From positions 1 through 44,884 of the forward strand of contig CACBQF010000007.1 of NCBI GenBank assembly GCA_902541315.1: DNA of 44,884 bases, written 5' to 3'. The notes below the pieces were generated by a model that did not search any database, was not told the DNA's origin, and saw only the letters and a program-made list of their open reading frames with translations. Below, in pieces: positions 35,401 to 42,824 of the stretch (positions are counted from its first letter, which is position 1; each line of letters starts with the position of its first letter). The stretch comes from an uncultured Pelagibacteraceae bacterium (GTDB lineage: Bacteria; Pseudomonadota; Alphaproteobacteria; Pelagibacterales; Pelagibacteraceae). A program made the translations under genes and the position numbers.

Positions 35401-36405
35401 ATGACTAAATTGATAAAAATTGCAGTAGATGCAATGGGTGGAGACAATTCACCAAAGAAAGTAATCGATGGAATTATTCATAATCACCAAAAAAATAAAG
35501 ATAACTTTTATAAAATTTTTGGAGACAAAGATGAAATTTCAAAGCATTTAGATAATAAGATTAATGAGAGCTTTTATGAAATAATACATACCAATGATGT
35601 TGTGAAAAGTACTGATAGTCCATTAGAGGCTGCAAAGAGAGGAAAAAAAACAAGTATGTGGCTTTCAATTGAGAGCGTCAAAAATAAAGAAACCGATATT
35701 GTGATTTCTGCTGGTAATACTGGAGCGTTGCTAGTAATTGCAAAATTAAATTTAAAAATGCTTGAAAATATTGATAGACCTGCCTTATCAGCTTTATGGC
35801 CGAACAAAAAGGGGATGAGTGTTGTTCTTGATCTAGGTGCAAATATTGAGTGTAGTTCAAAAAATTTAGCTGATTTTGCAATTATGGGGGCTTCTTTATA
35901 TAAGTCGTTATATCCTAATGATATTTCAAAAGTGGCTTTGTTAAATATAGGTTCTGAGGAACTAAAAGGAAATGAAATTATAAAGGAAACTTATCAATTA
36001 TTGAATGATAGAAAAAAACAAAACTTTGATTTTGAAGGGTATATAGAGGGAAATGAATTAATGAATGGCAAAGTAAATGTTATTGTTTCAGATGGATTTA
36101 CTGGAAATGTTGCCTTAAAAACAGCTGAGGGCACTGCTAATTTTATTACAGATGAGTTAAAGAAAGCTTTGAGTGGATCGTTTCTTGGAAAAATATCCTC
36201 CCTACTAAATATCTCAAATTTAAGAAAATTTAAAAAAAGATTAGATCCTAGATTATATAATGGAGCAATATTTGTTGGTTTGGACACACCAGTTGTTAAA
36301 AGTCATGGTGGAATAGATTATATTGGGTTCTCTAACTCTTTAAATGTTTGTAATAGAATAATTAAAGGAAATTTGATAAAAAAAATTAAGGAAAATATCA
36401 AATAA
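35401..36405 (+). CDS. plsX: phosphate acyltransferase PlsX
   Basis: Converts acyl-ACP to acyl-phosphate, the donor for glycerol-3-phosphate acylation by PlsY. Signatures are IAVDAMGGDNSPKKVIDG at the N terminus, VISAGNTGALLV, VLDLGANIECSS, NIGSEELKGNE and VNVIVSDGFTGNVALK, with the ending VKSHGGIDYIGFSN. At 334 residues it is complete. The next gene starts at the very next base, so fabH, normally between plsX and ihfA, is absent here. Confidence 0.96.
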   Translation: MTKLIKIAVDAMGGDNSPKKVIDGIIHNHQKNKDNFYKIFGDKDEISKHLDNKINESFYEIIHTNDVVKSTDSPLEAAKRGKKTSMWLSIESVKNKETDIVISAGNTGALLVIAKLNLKMLENIDRPALSALWPNKKGMSVVLDLGANIECSSKNLADFAIMGASLYKSLYPNDISKVALLNIGSEELKGNEIIKETYQLLNDRKKQNFDFEGYIEGNELMNGKVNVIVSDGFTGNVALKTAEGTANFITDELKKALSGSFLGKISSLLNISNLRKFKKRLDPRLYNGAIFVGLDTPVVKSHGGIDYIGFSNSLNVCNRIIKGNLIKKIKENIK

Positions 36406-36702
36406 ATGAGAACAAACTTAACTAAAAAAGATTTAGTTAATATTATTTACATGCAAGTAGGTTTTTCTAAACAAATATCTGAGCATCTAATAGATGAGTT
36501 TTTCACTCTAATAACACTAAATCTGAAGAAAGAAAAAAAATTAAAATTAACAAAATTTGGTACATTTTTTATTAAATTAAAGAAATCAAGAATTGGAAGA
36601 AATCCTAAAACAAAGGAAGACAAGATCATTTCTGAGAGAAATGTAGTTTTATTTAAACCTTCTAAAGAATTTAAAGAATTTATAAATTCAAAAAATGAGT
36701 AA
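36406..36702 (+). CDS. ihfA: integration host factor alpha-type DNA-binding protein
   Basis: HU/IHF-family DNA-bending protein of 98 residues. The fold is clear: TKKDLVNIIYMQVGFSK helices, then KLKLTKFGTFFIKLKKSRIGRNPKTKE, whose GRNPKT arm inserts into the DNA minor groove. Its place after plsX and before a MerR gene is that of ihfA in alphaproteobacteria. Overlaps the next gene by 8 bases. Confidence 0.9.
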   Translation: MRTNLTKKDLVNIIYMQVGFSKQISEHLIDEFFTLITLNLKKEKKLKLTKFGTFFIKLKKSRIGRNPKTKEDKIISERNVVLFKPSKEFKEFINSKNE

Positions 36703-37066
36703 ACTTGAGAGTGCTTATAAAACAATAGGTGAAGTAGTCAAAATTATTGGCTTAAAATCTAAAAGAGGTGATGCCTCACCAACACATACAATAAGATATT
36801 GGGAAAAAGAATTTAAACAAATTAAACCCAAAATTTTAAACGGCAATAGACGGTATTACGATAAAAAAAATATAGATTTAATCAGAAAAGTTCATTTTCT
36901 TTTAAAAGACCAAGGAATGACAATAAAAGGTGTAAAAAAAATTTTGAATAATCTAGATACTTTAAAACTTGACGAAAATTTAAATGAATCTATAAAAGCT
37001 TACGATATCAGAAATAAATTAATTAAGATTTCTAATATTATTAAAAATATTAAAAATAATAAATAA
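36695..37066 (+). CDS. MerR-family transcriptional regulator
   Basis: Small DNA-binding regulator of 123 residues. The N-terminal winged helix has YKTIGEVVKIIGL, THTIRYWEKEF, RRYYDKKNIDLIRKVHFLL and GMTIKGVKKILNN, which is the standard MerR layout. The short tail after ~residue 85 has no cysteines, so a metal sensor is unlikely. It is the uncharacterised MerR that follows ihfA in many alphaproteobacteria; target genes are unknown. Confidence 0.88.
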   Translation: MSKLESAYKTIGEVVKIIGLKSKRGDASPTHTIRYWEKEFKQIKPKILNGNRRYYDKKNIDLIRKVHFLLKDQGMTIKGVKKILNNLDTLKLDENLNESIKAYDIRNKLIKISNIIKNIKNNK

Positions 37067-37067
37067 T

Positions 37068-37259
37068 ATGGCTAAAAAAACTCATGTTAAAGTAAGACTA
37101 GTTCCTGAATCTAAACCAGATAGTTCTTTTTTTTATTATGTTAAAAAACCCGCAGGTGGAGAGAAAGCTAAAGTAAAACTTAAAGCAAAAAAATACAACC
37201 CTGTTACTAGAAAACATGAAATTTTTGTGGAAAAAAAACTTCCACCACACAGTAAATAA
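37068..37259 (+). CDS. rpmG: ribosomal protein bL33
   Basis: Large-subunit ribosomal protein of 63 residues. MAKKTHVKVRLV, FFYYVKKPAGG and KKYNPVTRKHEIFVEKKLPPHSK align with bL33. No cysteines, so this is the zinc-free form. It starts one base after the MerR gene and its stop abuts the stop of the convergent chorismate mutase gene, together forming TAATTA. Confidence 0.93.
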   Translation: MAKKTHVKVRLVPESKPDSSFFYYVKKPAGGEKAKVKLKAKKYNPVTRKHEIFVEKKLPPHSK

Positions 37260-37550
37260 TTATTTTTTTTTGAAGTTTCTCTTTTCGTAATCGATATATG
37301 CATAAATCATATTCTTCCAAATCTTATTTGTAATTTTTGGATCAATATTATTTTTCTGAGATTTTTTCTTTATATTTGATAAAATTTCTTTAATTCTTTT
37401 TTTATCAACTATTTGACTTTTTTTTTCTTTAAGTAAAAGTACCTTTTTGACTAAAAATGTTCTTTTCTTGACCAGCTTTATCAGTAAATTGTCAAGTTTG
37501 TCTAATTCAGATCTAATTTTAGTTAGTTTTTTTTTTTTTAAAGGCGACAT
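37260..37550 (-). CDS. chorismate mutase (AroQ type, free-standing)
   Basis: Rearranges chorismate to prephenate for phenylalanine and tyrosine. The 96-residue all-helical AroQ fold is seen: TKIRSELDKLDNLLIKLVKKRTFLVKKV (first helix with its conserved Arg and Lys), then KKRIKEILSNIKKKSQ and KITNKIWKNMIYAYIDYEKR. It is not fused to prephenate dehydratase or dehydrogenase. It is a one-gene unit between convergent rpmG and divergent ctaA. Confidence 0.82.
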   Translation of the reverse strand: MSPLKKKKLTKIRSELDKLDNLLIKLVKKRTFLVKKVLLLKEKKSQIVDKKRIKEILSNIKKKSQKNNIDPKITNKIWKNMIYAYIDYEKRNFKKK

Positions 37551-37558
37551 TTATTAAA

Positions 37559-37586
37559 TTGGATTAGTTAATAATTATTATATTTA
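37559..37586 (+). promoter_or_regulatory. predicted ctaA promoter, leaderless geometry
   Basis: TTGGAT (37559-37564), a 16-base spacer and TATTTA (37581-37586), with 7 bases before the ctaA ATG at 37594. Transcription would start at or just before the ATG. TATATT at 37579-37584 overlaps and is an alternative -10. No Shine-Dalgarno sequence is seen. Confidence 0.35.
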
Positions 37587-37593
37587 TCATTAT

Positions 37594-38619
37594 ATGTATA
37601 TAGAGAATAATTTACTGAGAAAACATATATCATTGTGGCTAATGTTCATGTTTTTTTTGATAGCTTTTATGATTGTTGTTGGTGGTCTAACAAGACTAAC
37701 CGATTCTGGTCTCTCAATAACAAAGTGGGAATTATTTTCTGGAACATTACCTCCTTTAAGTGATGCCAATTGGTTAGATTATTTTGAGGAGTATAAAAAG
37801 ATACCAGAATATAAAATGCAAAATTATTCTATGACTATGAGTGAATTTAAAGTTATTTTTTGGTGGGAGTGGGCACATCGTTTTTTAGGAAGACTAATTG
37901 GTTTAGGATTTTTAATTCCTCTAATATATTTTTCTTTTAAGATTAAGCTAACAAAATTAATAAATCTTTATTCAATTTTTTTACTTATATGTTTTCAAGG
38001 TTTTATAGGCTGGTATATGGTTTCAAGTGGGTTAATTGATAGATTAGATGTAAGTCATTTTCGACTATCAATTCATTTATTAATAGCATTTTTGATTTTG
38101 TCTTTAATTTTATGGAATTACCTTAAATTAAATTTTGATATAAAAGAACAATCGCAATTGAATATTTTTTTTCCTATAGCTTTTTTATTTTTAGTTTTTT
38201 TGCAAATAATTATTGGTGCTTTTGTTTCAGGGATGGATGCTGGTTTAATATATAATTCATGGCCCATGATGGGCAATACTTACTTTCCGGATGATAATAA
38301 ATTGGAAAATCTATTTAATTTAGCTGCATTTAGTGATGCATCACTAGTTCAATTTCTTCATAGAAATTTAGCTTATGTAATACTTTTTTATTATTTTTGG
38401 ATTTTATTTAAAATATATAAATATCGAATAAAAAATTGTTTTTTTGCAATTAATCTAGTTGGTTTTTTCTTACTTACTCAAGTCATTCTTGGAATATTCA
38501 CTTTAATAAATGGAGCTCAAATAATTTTAGCATCAATGCATCAATTGAGTTCAATTTTTCTTGTTAGTGCATCAGTATATTTTTTATATCTTAATAAAAG
38601 AATTAATTCTTTTTTATAG
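37594..38619 (+). CDS. ctaA: haem A synthase (COX15/CtaA)
   Basis: Inner-membrane enzyme that oxidises the C8 methyl of haem O to give haem A for cytochrome c oxidase. Eight membrane segments in 341 residues. The haem-ligand histidines are in the expected places: EWAHRFLGR, DVSHFRLSIHL, VQFLHRNLAYV and ASMHQLSSIF. The N-terminal VVGGLTRLTDSGLSITKWE and the central GAFVSGMDAGLIYNSWPMM loop are diagnostic. Its 3' end overlaps the convergent hydrolase gene by 17 bases. Confidence 0.96.
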   Translation: MYIENNLLRKHISLWLMFMFFLIAFMIVVGGLTRLTDSGLSITKWELFSGTLPPLSDANWLDYFEEYKKIPEYKMQNYSMTMSEFKVIFWWEWAHRFLGRLIGLGFLIPLIYFSFKIKLTKLINLYSIFLLICFQGFIGWYMVSSGLIDRLDVSHFRLSIHLLIAFLILSLILWNYLKLNFDIKEQSQLNIFFPIAFLFLVFLQIIIGAFVSGMDAGLIYNSWPMMGNTYFPDDNKLENLFNLAAFSDASLVQFLHRNLAYVILFYYFWILFKIYKYRIKNCFFAINLVGFFLLTQVILGIFTLINGAQIILASMHQLSSIFLVSASVYFLYLNKRINSFL

Positions 38620-39421
38620 GAAAATAAGTAAGAATAAATTTTTTCAGTACGTTTAAGACTTTATCAGCTTCTTCTAAGAGCATCATATGCCCACAATTGT
38701 CAATTATTTCAATTTTACTTCCATCTATTAAATTTGCTAATTTTTTTCCTTCCTTTACAGGACACATCTTATCTCCATTTGCTAAAATAGATAAAGTAGG
38801 GATCTTGATTTCTTTGGCAGCCTTAAAACCATTCTTATAATTATCACAAGCTCTAAAATCTATTCCTAATGTATTTTTGATTGTTCTGGACTTAGCAAGC
38901 ATTCCACCTGTATTAATGTGATATAAACCTGGAACTGGATGTCCACCAAAGTGTCCAGCTGGACCATGTGCCCAGTCCATCATTAAATCAACGGCTTTCG
39001 GATCATCGTTTTCTGCTAAAGACAATAATTCTGGATTCATAGGAATGGCTCCAGCTCCACCCATTAAACTTAGTGTTTTTATCTTTTTTGGAAACCTAAA
39101 TGCACATTCTAAAATAACTAAACATCCTTGGGAATGACCAACTAGAGAAGCCTCTTTGTAACCTACTGCATCTATAACATCACTAATCCAATCAGCCATG
39201 TCTTCGATTGTTTTCAAACTTTCACCTCCTGAAAGACCATGTCCAGGCATATCTAAAGCTAAAACACTATAACCATGAAAAGCAAAATACCTAGTTTGGA
39301 GTACCCAAGTCATATGTGTTAATCCACTACCATGAACAAAAATTATTAGTGGTTTTTTTTTGTCGAAAGGTCGTCCACCTGTAGAAGCAAAAACTTCTAC
39401 ACCATTAACTTGAAACTTCAT
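38603..39421 (-). CDS. alpha/beta hydrolase
   Basis: Alpha/beta-hydrolase of 272 residues. The oxyanion motif is FVHGSGLTHMTW. The nucleophile Ser lies in VGHSQGCLV, the acid Asp in ILANGDKMCPV, and the His in IDNCGHMMLLEEADK. No signal peptide, so cytosolic. It overlaps the metY stop by 4 bases and is surely in the same transcript. Function is not known. The fold is that of esterases and thioesterases, and also of homoserine acetyltransferases, but it is shorter than MetX and lacks its typical motifs. Confidence 0.85.
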   Translation of the reverse strand: MKFQVNGVEVFASTGGRPFDKKKPLIIFVHGSGLTHMTWVLQTRYFAFHGYSVLALDMPGHGLSGGESLKTIEDMADWISDVIDAVGYKEASLVGHSQGCLVILECAFRFPKKIKTLSLMGGAGAIPMNPELLSLAENDDPKAVDLMMDWAHGPAGHFGGHPVPGLYHINTGGMLAKSRTIKNTLGIDFRACDNYKNGFKAAKEIKIPTLSILANGDKMCPVKEGKKLANLIDGSKIEIIDNCGHMMLLEEADKVLNVLKKFILTYFPIKKN

Positions 39422-40752
39422 TGATTAGAAACAAGTCTAGGTCGCCTTGCAGCTCTAAAACCTGTTTCAAAGTCATTCCTAATATCATCAAAATCTTCTA
39501 TACCCACAGACAATCTAATCATATCTTGAGATAATCCAGCAAATTTTAATGTAGCCTCATCCATTTGAGAGTGCGTAGACGATGCTGGATGAATTACTAA
39601 GGTTCTAGTATCACCAACATTTGCAAGATGTGAAGCAAGTTTAACGTTATTTATAAATGCTTCACCTGCTTCTTTACCACCTTTAATACCAAAAGCTATC
39701 ATAGAACCCTTACCATTTGGTAAAAGTTTTTTTGCTAAATTGTGGTCAGGGTGGTCAGGAACACTTGGATGAGAAACCCAAGCAACACTCTCATGACTTA
39801 ATAAATATTCAACCATTTTTTCTGCGTTAGAACAATGCTTTTGCATTCTAACAGATAAAGTTTCAATACCTTGCAAAACATTCCAGGCATTCTGCGGACT
39901 TAAACATGGTCCAAAATCTCTCATACCTTCAGCTCTTGCTTTCATAGTAAAAGCAGTAGGCCCAAACTCTTCAGCAAACGAAAGTCCATGGTAACCCTCA
40001 TAAGGTTTAGTCATGGTTGGAAACTTTTCATTTTGCATCCAATCAAATTTTCCACCCTCTACTAAAATACCTGCCATTGATGAACCATGACCTGCCATCC
40101 ATTTAGTAAGCGAATGAACCACAATATCAGCACCATGATCAATTGGTTTGCAAAGATATGGTGTTTGATAAGTTGCATCTATAATTAAAGGAACTCCGGC
40201 ATCATGAGCAATCTTCGCTATTTCAGGCATATTCATAATTTCGTTTCCAGGATTTCCAACAAGCTCACCAAAAATACCTTTAGTATTTTTTTGAATTGCT
40301 TTTTTAAAACCCTCAGTATCTCTTGGTTTTACAAATGTACATTTGATACCAAATTTTGGCAAAGTGAGCCTAAATAAATTTACAGTCCCACCATAAAGCT
40401 GAGACGAAACTACTAAATGATCTCCAGCTTCACATAGAGTCATTATCGTTAAAAAAATTGCACTCATTCCAGATGAGGTTGCTAGTGCTGCTGTGCCACC
40501 TTCTAGAGCCGCAACCCTCTCCTCCAAGACAGCGACTGTAGGATTAGAAATTCTGCTGTATATATGACCACCTCTTTCCAAATTAAAAAGTGCAGCAGCA
40601 TGATCAACATCATCAAATAAATATGATGTAGTTTGATAAATTGGGACTTGTCTCGAACCAGCATTTTTTTGAGGCTGATAGCCAGCATGAAGACTTAATG
40701 TATCAAATTTGTAAGTTTTAGGATCAGTGCTTTTCTTTTTCTTATCGGTCAT
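39418..40752 (-). CDS. metY: O-acetylhomoserine sulfhydrylase (MetY-type PLP enzyme)
   Basis: Cys/Met-metabolism PLP enzyme that adds sulfide (or methanethiol) to O-acetylhomoserine to form homocysteine (or methionine). The length of 444 and the N-terminal FDTLSLHAGYQP with VPIYQTTSYLFDD fit MetY rather than the shorter MetB/MetZ. The PLP lysine lies in VVHSLTKWMAGHGSSMAG; YSRISNPTVAVLEERVAALEGG and the ending LIRLSVGIEDFDDI are complete. AAGGA stands 6 bases before the ATG. SAR11 members are reported to depend on reduced sulfur, which makes a direct sulfhydrylation enzyme relevant. Confidence 0.93.
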   Translation of the reverse strand: MTDKKKKSTDPKTYKFDTLSLHAGYQPQKNAGSRQVPIYQTTSYLFDDVDHAAALFNLERGGHIYSRISNPTVAVLEERVAALEGGTAALATSSGMSAIFLTIMTLCEAGDHLVVSSQLYGGTVNLFRLTLPKFGIKCTFVKPRDTEGFKKAIQKNTKGIFGELVGNPGNEIMNMPEIAKIAHDAGVPLIIDATYQTPYLCKPIDHGADIVVHSLTKWMAGHGSSMAGILVEGGKFDWMQNEKFPTMTKPYEGYHGLSFAEEFGPTAFTMKARAEGMRDFGPCLSPQNAWNVLQGIETLSVRMQKHCSNAEKMVEYLLSHESVAWVSHPSVPDHPDHNLAKKLLPNGKGSMIAFGIKGGKEAGEAFINNVKLASHLANVGDTRTLVIHPASSTHSQMDEATLKFAGLSQDMIRLSVGIEDFDDIRNDFETGFRAARRPRLVSNQ

Positions 40753-40804
40753 AAATTTTCCTTGTTTTTAAATATTATTAACTAACTATCAATATTAATA
40801 TAAA

Positions 40805-40832
40805 TTGACAATATCACATTTATCAGTATTAA
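40805..40832 (+). promoter_or_regulatory. predicted promoter of rplM-rpsI
   Basis: A perfect TTGACA (40805-40810), a 16-base spacer and TATTAA (40827-40832). Transcription would begin about 40839, leaving roughly 5 bases before ATG 40844, and no Shine-Dalgarno sequence is present. This is the best -35 box in the window. The promoter shows that the open frame upstream of 40844 is not coding. Confidence 0.6.
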
Positions 40833-40843
40833 TCCGGCCATTC

Positions 40844-41302
40844 ATGACTAAATTTATCAAAAAAGAACAATTATCACCATCATGGTATGAAATTGATGCT
40901 ACTAATGCGGTTGTAGGAAGACTCGCTACAGTAATATCTAAGATAATTAGAGGTAAAAATAAAGCTACTTACACACCACATATGAATAGTGGTGACTTTG
41001 TTGTTGTTAAAAATATTGAACAAATAAAATTCACAGGAAAAAAGTTTCAAAATAAAAAATACTATAGACACACAGGTCATCCTGGTGGAATCAAAGAAAC
41101 TACCCCTGAAAAGTTAAAAGAAAAAAAACCAGGAGAGATTTTAAAACTAGCTGTAAAAAGAATGCTACCCACTGGAGTATTAGGTAGAGAACAGCTTTCC
41201 ATGTTAAAAATTTATAGTGGTGATAGTCATCCTCATACAGCTCAAAATCCTAAAGTAATAGAATTAAATAAACTGAATAATAAAAACATTGTAAGAAATT
41301 AG
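40844..41302 (+). CDS. rplM: ribosomal protein uL13
   Basis: Large-subunit ribosomal protein. Start set at ATG 40844, giving 152 residues. It opens MTKFIKKEQLSPSWYEIDA, followed by the conserved VVGRLATVISKIIRGKNKATYTPHMNSGDFVVV and KRMLPTGVLGREQLSMLKIY. An in-frame TTG at 40805 is the -35 box of the promoter, not a start. It is followed after one base by rpsI, the universal L13-S9 operon. Confidence 0.96.
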   Translation: MTKFIKKEQLSPSWYEIDATNAVVGRLATVISKIIRGKNKATYTPHMNSGDFVVVKNIEQIKFTGKKFQNKKYYRHTGHPGGIKETTPEKLKEKKPGEILKLAVKRMLPTGVLGREQLSMLKIYSGDSHPHTAQNPKVIELNKLNNKNIVRN

Positions 41303-41303
41303 T

Positions 41304-41741
41304 ATGGAAAGTGTTCAACAAAATCAAAAAAAAATAAAGATAAAATTAGATTTCAAAGATAGCAAATATGCCACTGGAAGAAGAAAAACTTCAATTGCAA
41401 AAGTTTGGCTTAAAAAAGGATCTGGTAAAATTTATGTTAATGGAAAACTTTACAGTGAATATTTTTCAAGTGATAATCACAAAATGCTAATAACAAAACC
41501 CTTTGAATTGATAAAACAACCCACTGATTTTGATGTTAGATGTAATGTAAAGGGTGGGGGACCAACAGGTCAAGCAGGAGCAATGGTTCATGGAATTTCC
41601 AAAGCCTTAGTTTTATTTGATGAAAATTTTAAAACATCTCTTAGAACTGAAAAATTAACCACTCGTGATTCTCGTGCTGTTGAAAGAAAAAAACCTGGAA
41701 GAAAAAAGGCTAGAAGAAGCTTCCAGTTTTCTAAAAGATAA
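41304..41741 (+). CDS. rpsI: ribosomal protein uS9
   Basis: Small-subunit ribosomal protein of 145 residues. The core starts at YATGRRKTSIAKVWLKKGSG, with VKGGGPTGQAGAMVHGISKAL and the basic C-terminal tail DSRAVERKKPGRKKARRSFQFSKR that reaches the P-site tRNA. The short N-terminal extension is usual in alphaproteobacteria. No terminator is seen after it; the 33-base gap holds the argC -10 box. Confidence 0.96.
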   Translation: MESVQQNQKKIKIKLDFKDSKYATGRRKTSIAKVWLKKGSGKIYVNGKLYSEYFSSDNHKMLITKPFELIKQPTDFDVRCNVKGGGPTGQAGAMVHGISKALVLFDENFKTSLRTEKLTTRDSRAVERKKPGRKKARRSFQFSKR

Positions 41742-41760
41742 TTTTCTTTTAATAATTAAC

Positions 41761-41769
41761 TGCTATAAT
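41761..41769 (+). promoter_or_regulatory. predicted extended -10 promoter of argC, leaderless geometry
   Basis: TGC-TATAAT is a perfect extended -10 element, ending 5 bases before the argC ATG at 41775. Transcription would begin on the A of the ATG. The spacing equals that before dapA and spoT. No recognisable -35 and no Shine-Dalgarno sequence. Confidence 0.5.
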
Positions 41770-41774
41770 AAAAA

Positions 41775-42797
41775 ATGCCTAAGCTTAATGTATTAGTTTC
41801 TGGATCTACTGGATATATTGGTATCCAATTAGTAAAATTGTTAGTCAAACATAAATATGTAAAAATTAAATATCTTTGTGGAAATTCCTCTGTGGGAAAA
41901 AAGATTTCATATTTTGATAAATCTTTGACTAGTAAAAAATTACCAAAAATTGTGAAATTCAATAAAAGATATCTTAATGAAATTGACATAATTTTTACGG
42001 CTCTTCCTAATGGTGAAGCTCAAGAAATTTCAAATTATTTAAAAGATAATAATGTATTAATTGATCTAGCTGCCGATTTTAGACTAAAAAAAGCTTCTGA
42101 TTATTTTAAGTGGTATAAACAGAAACACAAATCAACTAAAAATATCAAAAAAAGTATTTATTCCTTACCAGAAATTTCTAAACAAGAGGTTAAGAAATTT
42201 AATATAATTGCTTGTCCTGGATGTTACCCAACCTCGATCCTATTACCTTTAATTCCATTGGTACAAAAAAAACTAATTAACCTAAAAAACATTATAATTG
42301 ACTCAAAATCAGGTTACTCGGGAGCAGGCAGAGGTGTTCACAAAAAATATAAATATCAAAATTTATACGAGTCAATCAGCGCTTATGGAGTAGGGTTCCA
42401 TAGACATAATTCAGAAATAGAGCAAACTTTAAAAGATTATTCAAAAAAAAAAATTGAATTTAATTTCACTCCACATCTAACACCAATGTTTAGAGGAATT
42501 TTAAGTACAATTTACATAGAGGTTAAAAAGAATGTTTCTCAAAACAAAATCAAAAAAGTTTTAACTGATTATTATAAAAACGATATTTTCATTAAAATTT
42601 TAAAAAATAACAGTTTTATAAGCACTAATGATGTAATTAACACAAACAGATGTCATATTTCAGTATGCAAGACGAAAATTAAAAATAAGTTTATCATTCT
42701 TTCCATTATTGACAATCTTATAAAAGGCGGATCCGGTCAAGGTGTACAAAATATGAATTTAAAATTTGGATTTCCTTTAACAACTGGACTTATATGA
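41775..42797 (+). CDS. argC: N-acetyl-gamma-glutamyl-phosphate reductase
   Basis: NADPH-dependent third step of arginine synthesis. The N-terminal nucleotide motif is VLVSGSTGYIGIQLVKLL. The catalytic Cys150 is in ACPGCYPTSILLPL, and SKSGYSGAGRG, HRHNSEIEQTL and TPHLTPMFRGILST follow in normal order, with NLIKGGSGQGVQNMN near the end. At 340 residues it is complete. It follows rpsI, a common alphaproteobacterial neighbour. Confidence 0.96.
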   Translation: MPKLNVLVSGSTGYIGIQLVKLLVKHKYVKIKYLCGNSSVGKKISYFDKSLTSKKLPKIVKFNKRYLNEIDIIFTALPNGEAQEISNYLKDNNVLIDLAADFRLKKASDYFKWYKQKHKSTKNIKKSIYSLPEISKQEVKKFNIIACPGCYPTSILLPLIPLVQKKLINLKNIIIDSKSGYSGAGRGVHKKYKYQNLYESISAYGVGFHRHNSEIEQTLKDYSKKKIEFNFTPHLTPMFRGILSTIYIEVKKNVSQNKIKKVLTDYYKNDIFIKILKNNSFISTNDVINTNRCHISVCKTKIKNKFIILSIIDNLIKGGSGQGVQNMNLKFGFPLTTGLI

Positions 42798-42824
42798 AAA
42801 AAGTAAATATCCTGATTTAACACA

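Noticed and set aside
40805..40843. N-terminal extension of rplM from TTG 40805
   Set aside because: That TTG is part of a perfect TTGACA -35 box, and uL13 begins at ATG 40844 in the family.
40753..40860. Possible SAM-V (or SAM-II) riboswitch before metY, as described in some Pelagibacter genomes
   Set aside because: The minus-strand leader has only a weak AT hairpin (two G-U pairs) and AAGGA. I could not find the conserved GCAUUUGUG-like core or the pseudoknot pairing with the ribosome site. A covariance-model search (Rfam SAM-V) would settle it.
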